Source of the DNA: Glycomyces luteolus
GTDB taxonomy: Bacteria > Actinomycetota > Actinomycetes > Mycobacteriales > Micromonosporaceae
NCBI RefSeq assembly: GCF_027622875.1
Contig: NZ_JAPZVP010000023.1
Location: 1-64,000, forward strand
Direction: 5' to 3'
DNA length: 64,000 bases
Positions 36,698-44,975 of this stretch are shown here, one piece after another (position 1 is the first letter of the stretch; every line of letters starts with the position of its first letter). A program made the position numbers and the translations under genes. The notes under the pieces are model-generated. The model made no database searches, was not told where the DNA came from, and was given only the letters and a program-made list of their open reading frames with translations.

Positions 36698-36736
36698 AAA
36701 CCGACTGCACGCCACAATCCTGGAAACGAGGACCGG

Positions 36737-37276
36737 ATGACTGCGAGCCCCATAGCGCAACAGTCCATTGTGTCTCGCGCGTCGCCCCCGGCCCGCGCCG
36801 ACTTCGACGGGTTCTACGCCGCCAACGTCGACCAGATCACCGCGCAGATCCGCGCCTACGTCGGGGATCTCGCCGAGGCCGAGGACCTGGTGGCGGAGGC
36901 CTTCTGCCGGGCGCTGGCCCGCTGGGGCTCGATCAGCGCCTATGACAACCCGGCCACATGGGTGCGCCGGGTCGCGTGGAACCTGGCGACCTCGCGGCTG
37001 CGCCGCGCCGCCGTGCTGCGGCGGTTCCTGCGCTGGCAGCGGCCAGCGACCGCCGAGGCGCCCGGTCCCGACCGGATCGACCTGGAGCAGGCGCTGTCGG
37101 AGCTGAACGAGCGGCACCGCAAGGCCGTCATCCTCCGGTACATGGCCGGGATGACCACCGCGGCGATCGCCGATCAGGAGGGGGTGGCCGAGTCGACCGT
37201 CCGCTCCTGGCTGACCCGAGGAAAAGCGGCGCTCGCGGAGCGACTGCGCATCGAAGAGTTCGAGGAGAACCGATGA
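36737..37276 (+). CDS. SigE-family ECF sigma factor, cassette 1
   Basis: The protein has 179 aa from ATG 36737 with GAGGA upstream. Region 2 (about 20-85) has FDGFYAANVDQITAQIRAYV, then AEDLVAEAFCRALARW and WVRRVAWNLATSRLRR. Region 4 (about 118-170) has LNERHRKAVILRYMAGM and VAESTVRSWLTRGKAALAERL. It directs RNA polymerase to a small regulon, probably including itself. Its stop overlaps the start of the membrane partner gene (ATGA). It is a paralog of the sigma genes at 38305 and 40203. Confidence 0.92.
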   Translation: MTASPIAQQSIVSRASPPARADFDGFYAANVDQITAQIRAYVGDLAEAEDLVAEAFCRALARWGSISAYDNPATWVRRVAWNLATSRLRRAAVLRRFLRWQRPATAEAPGPDRIDLEQALSELNERHRKAVILRYMAGMTTAAIADQEGVAESTVRSWLTRGKAALAERLRIEEFEENR

Positions 37277-38067
37277 CCACCCCTGAGCGAGACCCGTTGG
37301 GCGACATGTTCGACCAGTACGCCGCCGCCACCGCCGCCGAGACCACCCGGTCGACCACCGGGCAGTTGCGCCGCCGGATGCACCGCCACCGCGCCGGCCG
37401 CTTCGCCGCTGTCGGCGTCGCGGCCGCGGTCCTGGCCGTACCGGGGGTCTGGGCGCTCCAGAATGCCGGAGCCGACGAACCGGTCGGTGCCGCCGACCAG
37501 GGCGCCGCGGAACCGAGCGAGGAGGCCGCGACCTGCCCGATGACGGTGTTGACGATGACGCCGATCGTGGATGCCGAAGGCACCGAACTGGAGGAGTTCA
37601 TCGCCTCCGAAGAGGCCCGGGCGATGATGCTGGCCCTCCCGGAGGGCTCCGAAATCCGGGGCTACCGGGACGACCCTGAGATCAAGATCGTGGTCATTCC
37701 CGGGGATGTGGACCTCGACGGTTACCTCGATGTCGAGGAGTACGGCTTCACCCTCGCATCTGAGGAGGAATTCGTGGTCGCCGTTTACGAGGAGGCGCGA
37801 GCTGAGGAACTTGCGGCCGATTGCGTTGATCCGACCGGTGAGGAGCCTTCCGAGGAGAGCGGCACGCCCGGCGACGAGCCCACCGAGGAAGGGTCGGAGA
37901 CCGGTGAGCTGCCGACCGAATCCGCAGGGGCGCCCACGGACGCGGGGGAGGAGCCCACGGAAGCGGGCGAGGAGGAACCGACCGGGGAGTCCACTCCCGG
38001 CGGGGGCGACGAGCCCACGACCGGCGACGACGAGGAGCCCTCGGCTTCGGAGGAGTCCACACCCTGA
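37273..38067 (+). CDS. Predicted membrane anti-sigma-like partner, cassette 1
   Basis: The protein has 264 aa. A cytosolic N terminus of about 45 residues (MTTPERDPLGDMFDQYAAAT) precedes one membrane helix (about 45-62, FAAVGVAAAVLAVPGVWAL). The extracellular part contains a small domain with two cysteines and a long acidic Glu/Thr/Pro/Ser-rich tail (about 190-264). No zinc anti-sigma motif (HxxxCxxC) is present. The role is inferred from coupling to the sigma gene and from the shared layout of three cassettes. The tail may span or bind the cell wall. Confidence 0.75.
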   Translation: MTTPERDPLGDMFDQYAAATAAETTRSTTGQLRRRMHRHRAGRFAAVGVAAAVLAVPGVWALQNAGADEPVGAADQGAAEPSEEAATCPMTVLTMTPIVDAEGTELEEFIASEEARAMMLALPEGSEIRGYRDDPEIKIVVIPGDVDLDGYLDVEEYGFTLASEEEFVVAVYEEARAEELAADCVDPTGEEPSEESGTPGDEPTEEGSETGELPTESAGAPTDAGEEPTEAGEEEPTGESTPGGGDEPTTGDDEEPSASEESTP

Positions 38068-38084
38068 TCGCCTGAGCGACAACG

Positions 38085-38115
38085 AGGCCCCCGCGAGCGC
38101 TGCTCGCGGGGGCCT
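38085..38115 (+). terminator. Terminator of sigma cassette 1
   Basis: A 14-bp stem (AGGCCCCCGCGAGC with complement) has a GCT loop. The stem sequence is repeated almost exactly in the hairpin at 40031-40069, so terminator and cassette were duplicated together. Confidence 0.85.
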
Positions 38116-38250
38116 TCGCCGTCCGATGCTCTGCCCGCTCGCGCTCCGCCTCACCATGAGGGCAGCGCCCGCGTCCGCGATCGAGGCGGACCCGACGGAT
38201 TCCGCCTGGAGAAAACCCGGTTCCGGGGTGAGACTTTATGGACCGCTCGT

Positions 38251-38269
38251 TCGTGTGGATGAGGCGATC
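38251..38269 (+). promoter_or_regulatory. Shared motif upstream of sigma cassette 2
   Basis: TCGTGTGGATGAGGCGATC starts 54 bases before the start codon at 38305 and matches the motifs at 36679 and 40155. Confidence 0.6.
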
Positions 38270-38304
38270 GACCGATCGCCCCTGCTGACCCCCAGAGGAG
38301 CCCT

Positions 38305-38847
38305 ATGGCAGCCAGCATCGCCGCGAACACCGCCGCGTTGGACCGAGCGGGCCCGGCCGACCACCGCGCCGAGTTCAACGCCTTCTACGCCAGCAACATC
38401 GGCCCGATCACCGCGCAGATCCGCGCGTACACGGGCGATCCCGCGGAAGCCGAAGACCTCGTGGCCGAGGCCTTCCTCCGGGCGCTCACCCGCTGGAAGA
38501 CCGTCGGCACCTACGACAACCCCGCGGTCTGGGTCCGCCGCGTCGCATGGAACCTCGCCACCTCCCGGCTGCGGCGCGGCGCCTTCATCCGCACGTTCAT
38601 GCGCCGCCAGCGCGTCGTGGACGTCGAAGGGCCCGAACCCGACCGCGTCGACCTCGAGCGGGCGCTCGCCGGACTCAACGAGCGCCACCGCAAGGCGATC
38701 ATCCTCCACTACATCGCCGGGCTGTCGGGCGCGGAGATCGCCGACCAGGAGCGGGTCGCCGAATCGACCGTCCGCACCTGGCTGGCCCGAGGGCGCGCCG
38801 CCCTCGCTGAACGACTGCGCATCGACGACGTGAAGGAGCCGCAATGA
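38305..38847 (+). CDS. SigE-family ECF sigma factor, cassette 2
   Basis: The protein has 180 aa, with AGAGGAG upstream of ATG 38305. Region 2 carries FNAFYASNIGPITAQIRAYT, AEDLVAEAFLRALTRW and WVRRVAWNLATSRLRR. Region 4 carries LNERHRKAIILHYIAGL and VAESTVRTWLARGRAALAERL. It is the closest relative of the cassette 1 sigma in this window. The stop overlaps the next start by four bases (ATGA). Confidence 0.92.
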   Translation: MAASIAANTAALDRAGPADHRAEFNAFYASNIGPITAQIRAYTGDPAEAEDLVAEAFLRALTRWKTVGTYDNPAVWVRRVAWNLATSRLRRGAFIRTFMRRQRVVDVEGPEPDRVDLERALAGLNERHRKAIILHYIAGLSGAEIADQERVAESTVRTWLARGRAALAERLRIDDVKEPQ

Positions 38848-40022
38848 ACACCCCGGACCCGATGAAACAGATCTTCGCCCGGTACACCGGCGAGATCACC
38901 GCTACCTCGACCGGCGACGCCGACCGGTTGTGGCGCAGGGCGAAGCGCCGCCGCATCGGCCAGGTCGCCGCCGCCGGCGTCGCCGCTCTCGCGCTGACGG
39001 GCTCGGCGACCTGGGCGTTCCAGCAGAACGTGGCCCCCGAGGAGCAGGAGACCGCCGCCGAGGAGACCCCTGAGCCGACCGTCCCGGACGAGACCTCCAC
39101 GCCCACCGAGGAGCAGGAGGACTACCTGGACATGCTCGGTCCGGGCGCCGACCTCGTCGGAGCCGAGCTGGACCTGCCGCCGTTCGTCCCCGGCGACGCC
39201 GAGATCGATGCCGTCTGCGGGCTCGACGGCGTCGTGCTCGGCGACGGCAGGCACGAGGAGCCCGTCGAGCACGGCTCGGTGTTCCTCAAAGAGGCCCTCC
39301 CGGGGACGCTGGCCGGTGACGGCGGCGGTTGGGCCGAGGTGGGGCTCTTCGGATGCCGGTACGGCGAGGAGACGCTGTACCAGGCGGTCGTCCTCGAAGA
39401 GGTCCAGGACGACACGTGGGCGGCCCGAGAGCAGATCGTCCACTCGGTGCCCGGCGGCGAATCGCCGCAGTACCTGCAGAGCACCGACGACGACGGCGTC
39501 CTCATCGGCTTCGCCGAACGGTACGACCCCGCCGCGAACGACCTCGCCTACTGGGTCGAGAGCGTCGGGTTCGACGCCGCGGGCGCGCCGGTGCGCGAGG
39601 TGCTCGCCGAACTCGACGAGGCGGGCTACTCCGACCTGTCGGTCCAGATCACCGCGACCGAGACCGAGGAGGCGGGGATCTGGACCGTCACCCTCGAGGT
39701 CCGCAACAACGGGCCGCGGGACATCAGCGACCATGTGCTGAACGCGGGCGCCGACGAGGAGATCGAGGTCGTGTCCGGGGAGCCGCTCGGCAACATCGAG
39801 GAAGGGATCTGGACCACGCTCGGCGAACTCGACGACTTCGGGGTCGGCCAGTCCTACAGCCAGGAGTGGACCGTGTCCGTCGACGCCGACCGAGACGACG
39901 ACGGGATCTCGCCGCGGTTCGACGTCGGCCTCGAAGCGACCGAGCCGTGGGAGGAGCGGCCCGAGCTGGTGCAGACCGTCTTCTGGGGACAAGAGGGCGG
40001 CGTGTACTACTTCTACCAGTAA
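38844..40022 (+). CDS. Predicted membrane anti-sigma-like partner, cassette 2
   Basis: The protein has 392 aa. A short cytosolic head (MNTPDPMKQIFARYTGEIT) leads to one membrane helix (about 39-58, VAAAGVAALALTGSATWAF). An acidic linker of about 40 residues and a large extracellular region follow, with a two-cysteine domain and a C-terminal Ig/CARDB-like part (LSVQITATETEEAGIWTVTL). There is no zinc anti-sigma motif. The extracellular domain is far larger than in cassette 1, suggesting a different external signal (inference). Confidence 0.75.
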   Translation: MNTPDPMKQIFARYTGEITATSTGDADRLWRRAKRRRIGQVAAAGVAALALTGSATWAFQQNVAPEEQETAAEETPEPTVPDETSTPTEEQEDYLDMLGPGADLVGAELDLPPFVPGDAEIDAVCGLDGVVLGDGRHEEPVEHGSVFLKEALPGTLAGDGGGWAEVGLFGCRYGEETLYQAVVLEEVQDDTWAAREQIVHSVPGGESPQYLQSTDDDGVLIGFAERYDPAANDLAYWVESVGFDAAGAPVREVLAELDEAGYSDLSVQITATETEEAGIWTVTLEVRNNGPRDISDHVLNAGADEEIEVVSGEPLGNIEEGIWTTLGELDDFGVGQSYSQEWTVSVDADRDDDGISPRFDVGLEATEPWEERPELVQTVFWGQEGGVYYFYQ

Positions 40023-40030
40023 TAGCGTGC

Positions 40031-40069
40031 GGCGAGGCCCCCGCGAGCAGCGCTCGCGGGGGCCTCGCC
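40031..40069 (+). terminator. Terminator of sigma cassette 2
   Basis: An 18-bp perfect stem (GGCGAGGCCCCCGCGAGC with complement) has a 3-base loop nine bases after the stop. It is an extended version of the cassette 1 hairpin. Confidence 0.85.
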
Positions 40070-40154
40070 GCGTCTGCAGCGGCCACCCCAACCACAGTGG
40101 GCGACGCCACTGGAACCGCATGCGGCATCCGCTGCATTACTTTGCGGGCGCCGC

Positions 40155-40173
40155 TCGTGTATCTAGTGCGGAC
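40155..40173 (+). promoter_or_regulatory. Shared motif upstream of sigma cassette 3
   Basis: TCGTGTATCTAGTGCGGAC starts 48 bases before the start at 40203. The upstream CGCTGC block stands 19 bases before TCGTGT, exactly as in cassette 1. Confidence 0.55.
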
Positions 40174-40202
40174 CCCCGCCATACCCGAGTTGAGGAGCCC
40201 CG

Positions 40203-40754
40203 ATGATGACCCGCGACAGTCCAGACGCCATATTGGACAGTGTGTCCGTAGAGCAGCCGCCGCTGCGCGCGAACCAGGAGTTCGACGACTTCTACGCCGC
40301 CAACGTCCGCGCCCTCACCAGCCAGCTCCTCGCCTACACCGGCAACAAGGCCGAAGCCGAGGACCTCGTCGCCGAGGCCTTCTGCCGGGCGCTCGCCCGC
40401 TGGAGGCAGGTGCGCGAGTACCAGAACCCGGTGGCCTGGGTGCGCCGCGTCGCCTGGAACCTCGCCACCAGCCAGCTGCGCCGCCGCGGCGTCATCCAGC
40501 GGTTCCTCAACCGGCAGCGGGAGACCCACGAGACCGCGCCCGACGGCGACCGCGTCGACCTGATGCGCGCCCTCGCCGGGATCACCCCCAACCACCGCAA
40601 GGCCGTCATCCTCCGGTACATGGCCGGGCTCACCGTCACCGAGATCGCCGAGCAGGAGGGCGCCGCCGAGGCCACCGTCCGGTCCTGGCTCTTCAGAGGC
40701 AAAGCCGCACTGGCAGCACGACTCACCATCCAAGACGAGAGGGAGCAGCGATGA
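40203..40754 (+). CDS. SigE-family ECF sigma factor, cassette 3
   Basis: The protein has 183 aa with GAGGAG upstream; ATG 40206 is equally possible. Region 2 has FDDFYAANVRALTSQLLAYT, AEDLVAEAFCRALARW and WVRRVAWNLATSQLRR. Region 4 has ITPNHRKAVILRYMAGLTVTEI and EATVRSWLFRGKAALAARL. It is more diverged than the other two copies. The four-base overlap with the next gene is kept. Confidence 0.92.
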   Translation: MMTRDSPDAILDSVSVEQPPLRANQEFDDFYAANVRALTSQLLAYTGNKAEAEDLVAEAFCRALARWRQVREYQNPVAWVRRVAWNLATSQLRRRGVIQRFLNRQRETHETAPDGDRVDLMRALAGITPNHRKAVILRYMAGLTVTEIAEQEGAAEATVRSWLFRGKAALAARLTIQDEREQR

Positions 40755-41965
40755 GCACCCCCGAAGACGAGATCCGCTTCGCGGAGGCCTTCAACGAGCT
40801 CGGCGAATCCGCCGAACTCATGGTCGAGCCGCCGACCGCCGCCGCCATCCGCAGCAAGCTCCGCCGCCGCCGCGCCACCCGCGTCACCGTGGCCGCCGTC
40901 GCCGCCCTGGCGCTCCTCGCCCCCGCCTCGTGGGCCCTCCAGCAGGCCGCGACGGCCGAAGAACGCGACGAGCCGGTCATCGCCGAGGAGCGGACCGGCG
41001 ACCCCACCGGCGGCGAGGAGTCCGCGAAACCCCAAGAACCCACGCCCTCGACCGAACCCTCACTCGAGACCGAGACGGGGACCTCCGAGACCGCGCCCCC
41101 GCCCAGCTTCGACGACCTCGTGGGCCAAGAGCTCGAACTGCCGTCGTTCGGCGACTCCACAGAACTCGCCTGCCCGACCGGACCCGCCCAGCTCACTGCG
41201 GCGGACGGGGAAGGACCGGTCCACCTCATCAAGGTCGTCCACGCCCGCCTCTCCGAGGACGGGCCGCAGCGGGCCGTCGCGCTCGTCGGCTGCCGACCCG
41301 GCGAGGCCATGATCCGGCAGGTCCTCGTCATCGAAGCGGAAGGGGACGGCTATGCGGCCACCGAGCAGCTGCACCTCTACGACTACGGCGCGACCGCCTC
41401 GGTGTACGACATCGCCCCCGATGCCGACTACGGCGTGCTCCTCGGGCTCCTCGAGGAGGAGCCGTGCTGCTCCACGCAGATCCAGGACCTCGATCGCTGG
41501 ATCGAGCGGTACCGCGACGGCGGTTCCCAGAAGCTGACCGGCGACGTGCCCGGCGTGTTCATCACCGACCTCGCCGTCTCCGCCGAAGTGGTCGCCTCGG
41601 GGGAGGGCACCCGGGAGGTCGTCGTGACCGTGGCCAACCTGGGCGAGAACGACGCCGCGCAGTTCACGCTCAACATCTGCTCGACCGAGTCGATCCGCCT
41701 CCAAGGCGAGGACAGCAGGGACTGCTCGGAAGGCCCGGCCCAGGTCGAGACCGTCGACGGCCTGGGGGCCGGCGACTCCTACGAGACGACCTGGACCATC
41801 GAGGTCGACCCGAGGGAGGAGTGGCCCGAGAGCGGGCGGGCGTACGGACAGGAGTTCATCGTGGGCGTCCAGATGCCCAGCAACCTGATCGACGCCCTGG
41901 TCCTCGAAACCGACTGGGAGAACAACCGCGCCCAGCGCCTCTTCGACTACGACGGGACCGACTGA
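40751..41965 (+). CDS. Predicted membrane anti-sigma-like partner, cassette 3
   Basis: The protein has 404 aa. The cytosolic head (about 45 aa) is followed by one membrane helix (about 46-63, TVAAVAALALLAPASWAL), an acidic Thr/Pro/Glu linker and a large extracellular part. That part has several cysteines (EEEPCCSTQIQDLDRW among them) and a C-terminal CARDB/Ig-like domain (TREVVVTVANLGENDAAQFT). The layout parallels cassette 2, confirming common origin. It ends 15 bases before the stop of the convergent nicotinamidase gene, without a cassette-type hairpin. Confidence 0.75.
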   Translation: MSTPEDEIRFAEAFNELGESAELMVEPPTAAAIRSKLRRRRATRVTVAAVAALALLAPASWALQQAATAEERDEPVIAEERTGDPTGGEESAKPQEPTPSTEPSLETETGTSETAPPPSFDDLVGQELELPSFGDSTELACPTGPAQLTAADGEGPVHLIKVVHARLSEDGPQRAVALVGCRPGEAMIRQVLVIEAEGDGYAATEQLHLYDYGATASVYDIAPDADYGVLLGLLEEEPCCSTQIQDLDRWIERYRDGGSQKLTGDVPGVFITDLAVSAEVVASGEGTREVVVTVANLGENDAAQFTLNICSTESIRLQGEDSRDCSEGPAQVETVDGLGAGDSYETTWTIEVDPREEWPESGRAYGQEFIVGVQMPSNLIDALVLETDWENNRAQRLFDYDGTD

Positions 41966-41980
41966 CCGCCGTATCGGGGT

Positions 41981-42535
41981 TCAGGCGAACGCGACGCCCG
42001 CCGCTTCGAGTTCCTTGAGGGCCTTCGCCTTCGTCTCCTCCGCGACCGCGGCCGTGTACTCCAGGAGCACCGTAGTCTCGAAGCCCTCGGCCGCCGCGTC
42101 GAGCGCGGTCGCGCGGACGCAGTGGTCGGTCGCGATGCCGACGACGTCGACCGCGTCGACGCCCCGTTCACGCAGCCACTCGGCGAGGCCCGTCTCGCCC
42201 GCCGAACCCTCGAAGCCCGAGTACGCGGCCTCATACGCGCCCTTGTCGAACACGGCCTCGGCGACGGTGTGGTCGAAACCGGGGTGGAAGGCCGCGCCCG
42301 CCGTGCCCACCACGCAGTGCGGCGGCCACGAGTCGCGGAAGTCCGGTTCAGCGGAGAAGTGCAGGCCGGGGTCGATGTGCCAGTCGCGCGTGGCGACGAT
42401 GTGGTCCCACCGGCCCGGGGCGGAGCCGATCAGGTCGGTGACCGCGGACGCCACGGCCGCGCCGCCCGCGACCGCGAGCGACCCGCCCTCACAGAAGTCG
42501 TTCTGGACGTCTACCACGATCAATGCCCGGCTCAT
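41981..42535 (-). CDS. pncA: Nicotinamidase
   Basis: The protein has 184 aa of the isochorismatase fold. The catalytic triad is visible: Asp9 (VVDVQNDF), Lys98 (VFDKGAY) and Cys139 (GIATDHCVRATALDA). Metal ligands Asp51, His53 and His59 lie in TRDWHIDPGLHF. It hydrolyses nicotinamide to nicotinic acid in NAD salvage. Single gene, convergent with sigma cassette 3. Confidence 0.95.
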   Translation of the reverse strand: MSRALIVVDVQNDFCEGGSLAVAGGAAVASAVTDLIGSAPGRWDHIVATRDWHIDPGLHFSAEPDFRDSWPPHCVVGTAGAAFHPGFDHTVAEAVFDKGAYEAAYSGFEGSAGETGLAEWLRERGVDAVDVVGIATDHCVRATALDAAAEGFETTVLLEYTAAVAEETKAKALKELEAAGVAFA

Positions 42536-42616
42536 ACTCCGATCCTAGTGACGCGGGCATGCCAGTGGAAGCCCCGGTGCGCGCCAGCGCGCGATTTTCC
42601 TTTGCAGCGAACGAAA

Positions 42617-42646
42617 GAAGCCCGGAACCGTACGGTCCCGGGCTTC
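42617..42646 (-). terminator. ctaD terminator
   Basis: The 14-bp stem has one G-T pair in the minus-strand RNA (GAAGCCCGGGACCG with CGGTTCCGGGCTTC) and a 2-base apex; TTTC follows. It lies just beyond the ctaD stop. Confidence 0.8.
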
Positions 42647-42658
42647 CTTACGCGTGCT

Positions 42659-44335
42659 TTAGTGCCCCTTGACTTCCTTGACCAGATGGCCCCACTTCTC
42701 GTCGAAGACGGGGCGCTCCGAGCGGATGCGCGGGAGGCGGTCGAAGTTGCGCAGCGGCGGCGGGCAGCTGGTCGCCCACTCGAGCGAGCCGCCGTAGCCC
42801 CACGGGTCGTTGGTCTCGACGACCCGGCCGGCCTTCCAGGACTTGAACAGGTTCCAGATGAACGGCAGGGTCGAGAGGCCCAGGATGAACGCGCCGATCG
42901 TGGAGATCATGTTCAGCGTCGTGAAGCCGTCCGTCGCCTGGTAGTCGGCGTAGCGGCGCGGGAAGCCCTCGGCGCCCAGCCAGTGCTGGACCAGGAACGT
43001 GGTGTGGAAGCCGATGAAGGTCAGCCAGAAGTGCACCTTGCCGAGCCGCTCGTCGTACATGCGGCCCGCGACCTTCGGGAACCAGAAGTAGACGCCCGCG
43101 TAGACGGCGAACACGATCGTGCCGAACAGCACGTAGTGGAAGTGCGCCACCACGAAGTACGAGTCGGAGACGTGGAAGTCCACCGGCGGGCTGGCGAGCA
43201 GGACGCCCGAGAGGCCGCCGAGGAGGAACGTGACCAGGAAGCCGATGCTGAACAGCATCGGGGTCTCGAAGGTCAGCTGGCCCTTCCACATGGTGCCGAT
43301 CCAGTTGAAGAACTTGACGCCCGTGGGGACCGCGATGAGGAAGGTCATGAGCGAGAAGAACGGCAGCATGACCGAGCCGGTCGCGTACATGTGGTGCGCC
43401 CACACGGCCATCGACAGGCCCGCGATCGCGAGGGTCGCGGCGACCAGCGTCTTGTAGCCGAAGATCGGCTTGCGGCTGAACACCGGGAAGATCTCGGAGA
43501 CGATGCCGAAGAACGGCAGCGCCACGATGTACACCTCGGGGTGGCCGAAGAACCAGAACAGGTGCTGCCACAGGATCGCCCCGCCCGTCTCCGAGTCGAA
43601 GACGTGCGCGCCGAGCTGGCGGTCGGCCATGACGGCGAGGAGCGCGGCGAAGAGGATCGGGAAGACCAGGATCACCAGGAGGCTCGTGATGAGGATGTTC
43701 CAGGTGAAGATCGGCATCCGGAACATGAGCATGCCCGGGGCGCGCATCGTGATGATCGTGGTGATCATGTTGACCGCGCCGAGGATGGTGCCGATACCCG
43801 AGATGGAGAGGCCCACGAACCACATGTCGGCGCCGATGCCCGGCGAGTTGACCGCGTTCGACAGCGGCTGGTAGGCGAACCAGCCGAAGCCGGCCGCGCC
43901 GCCCGGGGTGATGAAACCGGAGACCGCGAGGATCGAGCCGAGCAGGTACAGCCAGTACGCGAACGCGTTGAGCCGCGGGAACGCCACGTCGGGCGCGCCG
44001 ATCTGCAAGGGCACCAGGTAGTTGCCGAACGCGAACACGATCGGGGTCGCGAACATCAGCAGCATGATGGTGCCGTGCATCGTGAACAGCTGGTTGAACT
44101 GCTCGGAGGACACGATCTGAAGGCCCGGCTGGAACAGCTCGGCGCGGATCAGGAGGGCCAGGATGCCGCCGATCGCGAAGAACGCGAAGGACGTCACGAA
44201 GTAGAGCAGACCGATCTGCTTCGCGTCCGTCGTGCGGAGCGTGCGGGCGAGCCAGGAACCGTTGGGCTCCCGGCGTACCGGCCAGGGGCGCGCGACGATA
44301 GGCGTTGGCTCAAGCTTCGGCTCAACCGTGGTCAC
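42659..44335 (-). CDS. ctaD: Cytochrome c oxidase subunit I
   Basis: The protein is 558 aa from GTG 44335, with GGAGG eight bases upstream; an in-frame ATG at 44455 adds an unrelated extension. It is the heme a/heme a3-CuB subunit of the aa3 oxidase. The 12 membrane helices carry the usual ligands: [12 protein letters not shown] (heme a His), [15 protein letters not shown] (CuB His and the His-Tyr cross-link), and [13 protein letters not shown] (heme a3 and heme a His). It stands alone here; subunits II, III and the bc1 genes must lie elsewhere. Confidence 0.97.
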   Translation of the reverse strand: MTTVEPKLEPTPIVARPWPVRREPNGSWLARTLRTTDAKQIGLLYFVTSFAFFAIGGILALLIRAELFQPGLQIVSSEQFNQLFTMHGTIMLLMFATPIVFAFGNYLVPLQIGAPDVAFPRLNAFAYWLYLLGSILAVSGFITPGGAAGFGWFAYQPLSNAVNSPGIGADMWFVGLSISGIGTILGAVNMITTIITMRAPGMLMFRMPIFTWNILITSLLVILVFPILFAALLAVMADRQLGAHVFDSETGGAILWQHLFWFFGHPEVYIVALPFFGIVSEIFPVFSRKPIFGYKTLVAATLAIAGLSMAVWAHHMYATGSVMLPFFSLMTFLIAVPTGVKFFNWIGTMWKGQLTFETPMLFSIGFLVTFLLGGLSGVLLASPPVDFHVSDSYFVVAHFHYVLFGTIVFAVYAGVYFWFPKVAGRMYDERLGKVHFWLTFIGFHTTFLVQHWLGAEGFPRRYADYQATDGFTTLNMISTIGAFILGLSTLPFIWNLFKSWKAGRVVETNDPWGYGGSLEWATSCPPPLRNFDRLPRIRSERPVFDEKWGHLVKEVKGH

Positions 44336-44505
44336 CTGTGGGCCTCCATGATTCATTTCCAGGTAGCGAACGCAGCATAGCCCCGAGAACGGCCGCCGAT
44401 GCGGAGGGGGATTGCGGTAGCGTCGTGGCGGAGCGTGATCGGATGCTGCGCTCATCGTGGTTGTCGCAGGTGGGCCGTGCGACCGGCTTTCGGTGAGGAG
44501 TGGTG

Positions 44506-44540
44506 CCCGCGGGCGGCGCCATCGGGCCGGCGCCCGCGGG
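44506..44540 (-). terminator. Hairpin after the roadblock gene
   Basis: The stem CCCGCGGGCG/CGCCCGCGGG with a GC-rich loop lies 20 bases past the minus-strand stop at 44560. Confidence 0.6.
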
Positions 44541-44559
44541 TGAGCAATCTCCTACAGTG

Positions 44560-44964
44560 CTACAGGCTGCCGCGGGCGTCGGGCTCGAGCGCGGCGTAGA
44601 CCCGCTTGACCAGGAGGGCCGTCTCGTAGCCGACCTGTCCGAGGTCGCAGCCGGCGTTGGCGAGCACGGCGAGCTGGGCGCGGTCGCCGACGGCCATGAG
44701 GAGCAGCACGCCCTCGTCCATGTCGATGACGGACTGGCGGATCCGGCCGGCGTCGAGGACCTTGGCCGCCCCCGTCGTCAGGCTCGCGAGCCCCGAGGTG
44801 ATGGCGGCGAGCTGGTCGGCACGGTCGGTCGACAGGCCGCGCGAGGCGGCGATGGCGAGGCCGTCGACGGAGACCGTGAGCGCCTCGGAGACGTCCGGGA
44901 CCTTCTCCACGAAGGAGGTCAGGAGCCAGTCGAGTTCACCGACGTTCTTGTCCTTGTTGTCCAT
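44560..44964 (-). CDS. Roadblock/LC7-domain protein (CvnB-like)
   Basis: The protein has 134 aa of a single roadblock domain: [34 protein letters not shown] and a second half with [18 protein letters not shown]. In actinobacterial conservons such proteins accompany a sensor kinase (CvnA), a DUF742 protein (CvnC) and a GTPase (CvnD). Here it follows the kinase by 11 bases, but no DUF742 or GTPase gene comes after it. It probably modulates a partner GTPase encoded elsewhere (inference). Confidence 0.88.
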   Translation of the reverse strand: MDNKDKNVGELDWLLTSFVEKVPDVSEALTVSVDGLAIAASRGLSTDRADQLAAITSGLASLTTGAAKVLDAGRIRQSVIDMDEGVLLLMAVGDRAQLAVLANAGCDLGQVGYETALLVKRVYAALEPDARGSL

Positions 44965-44975
44965 CTCGCTGCTTT

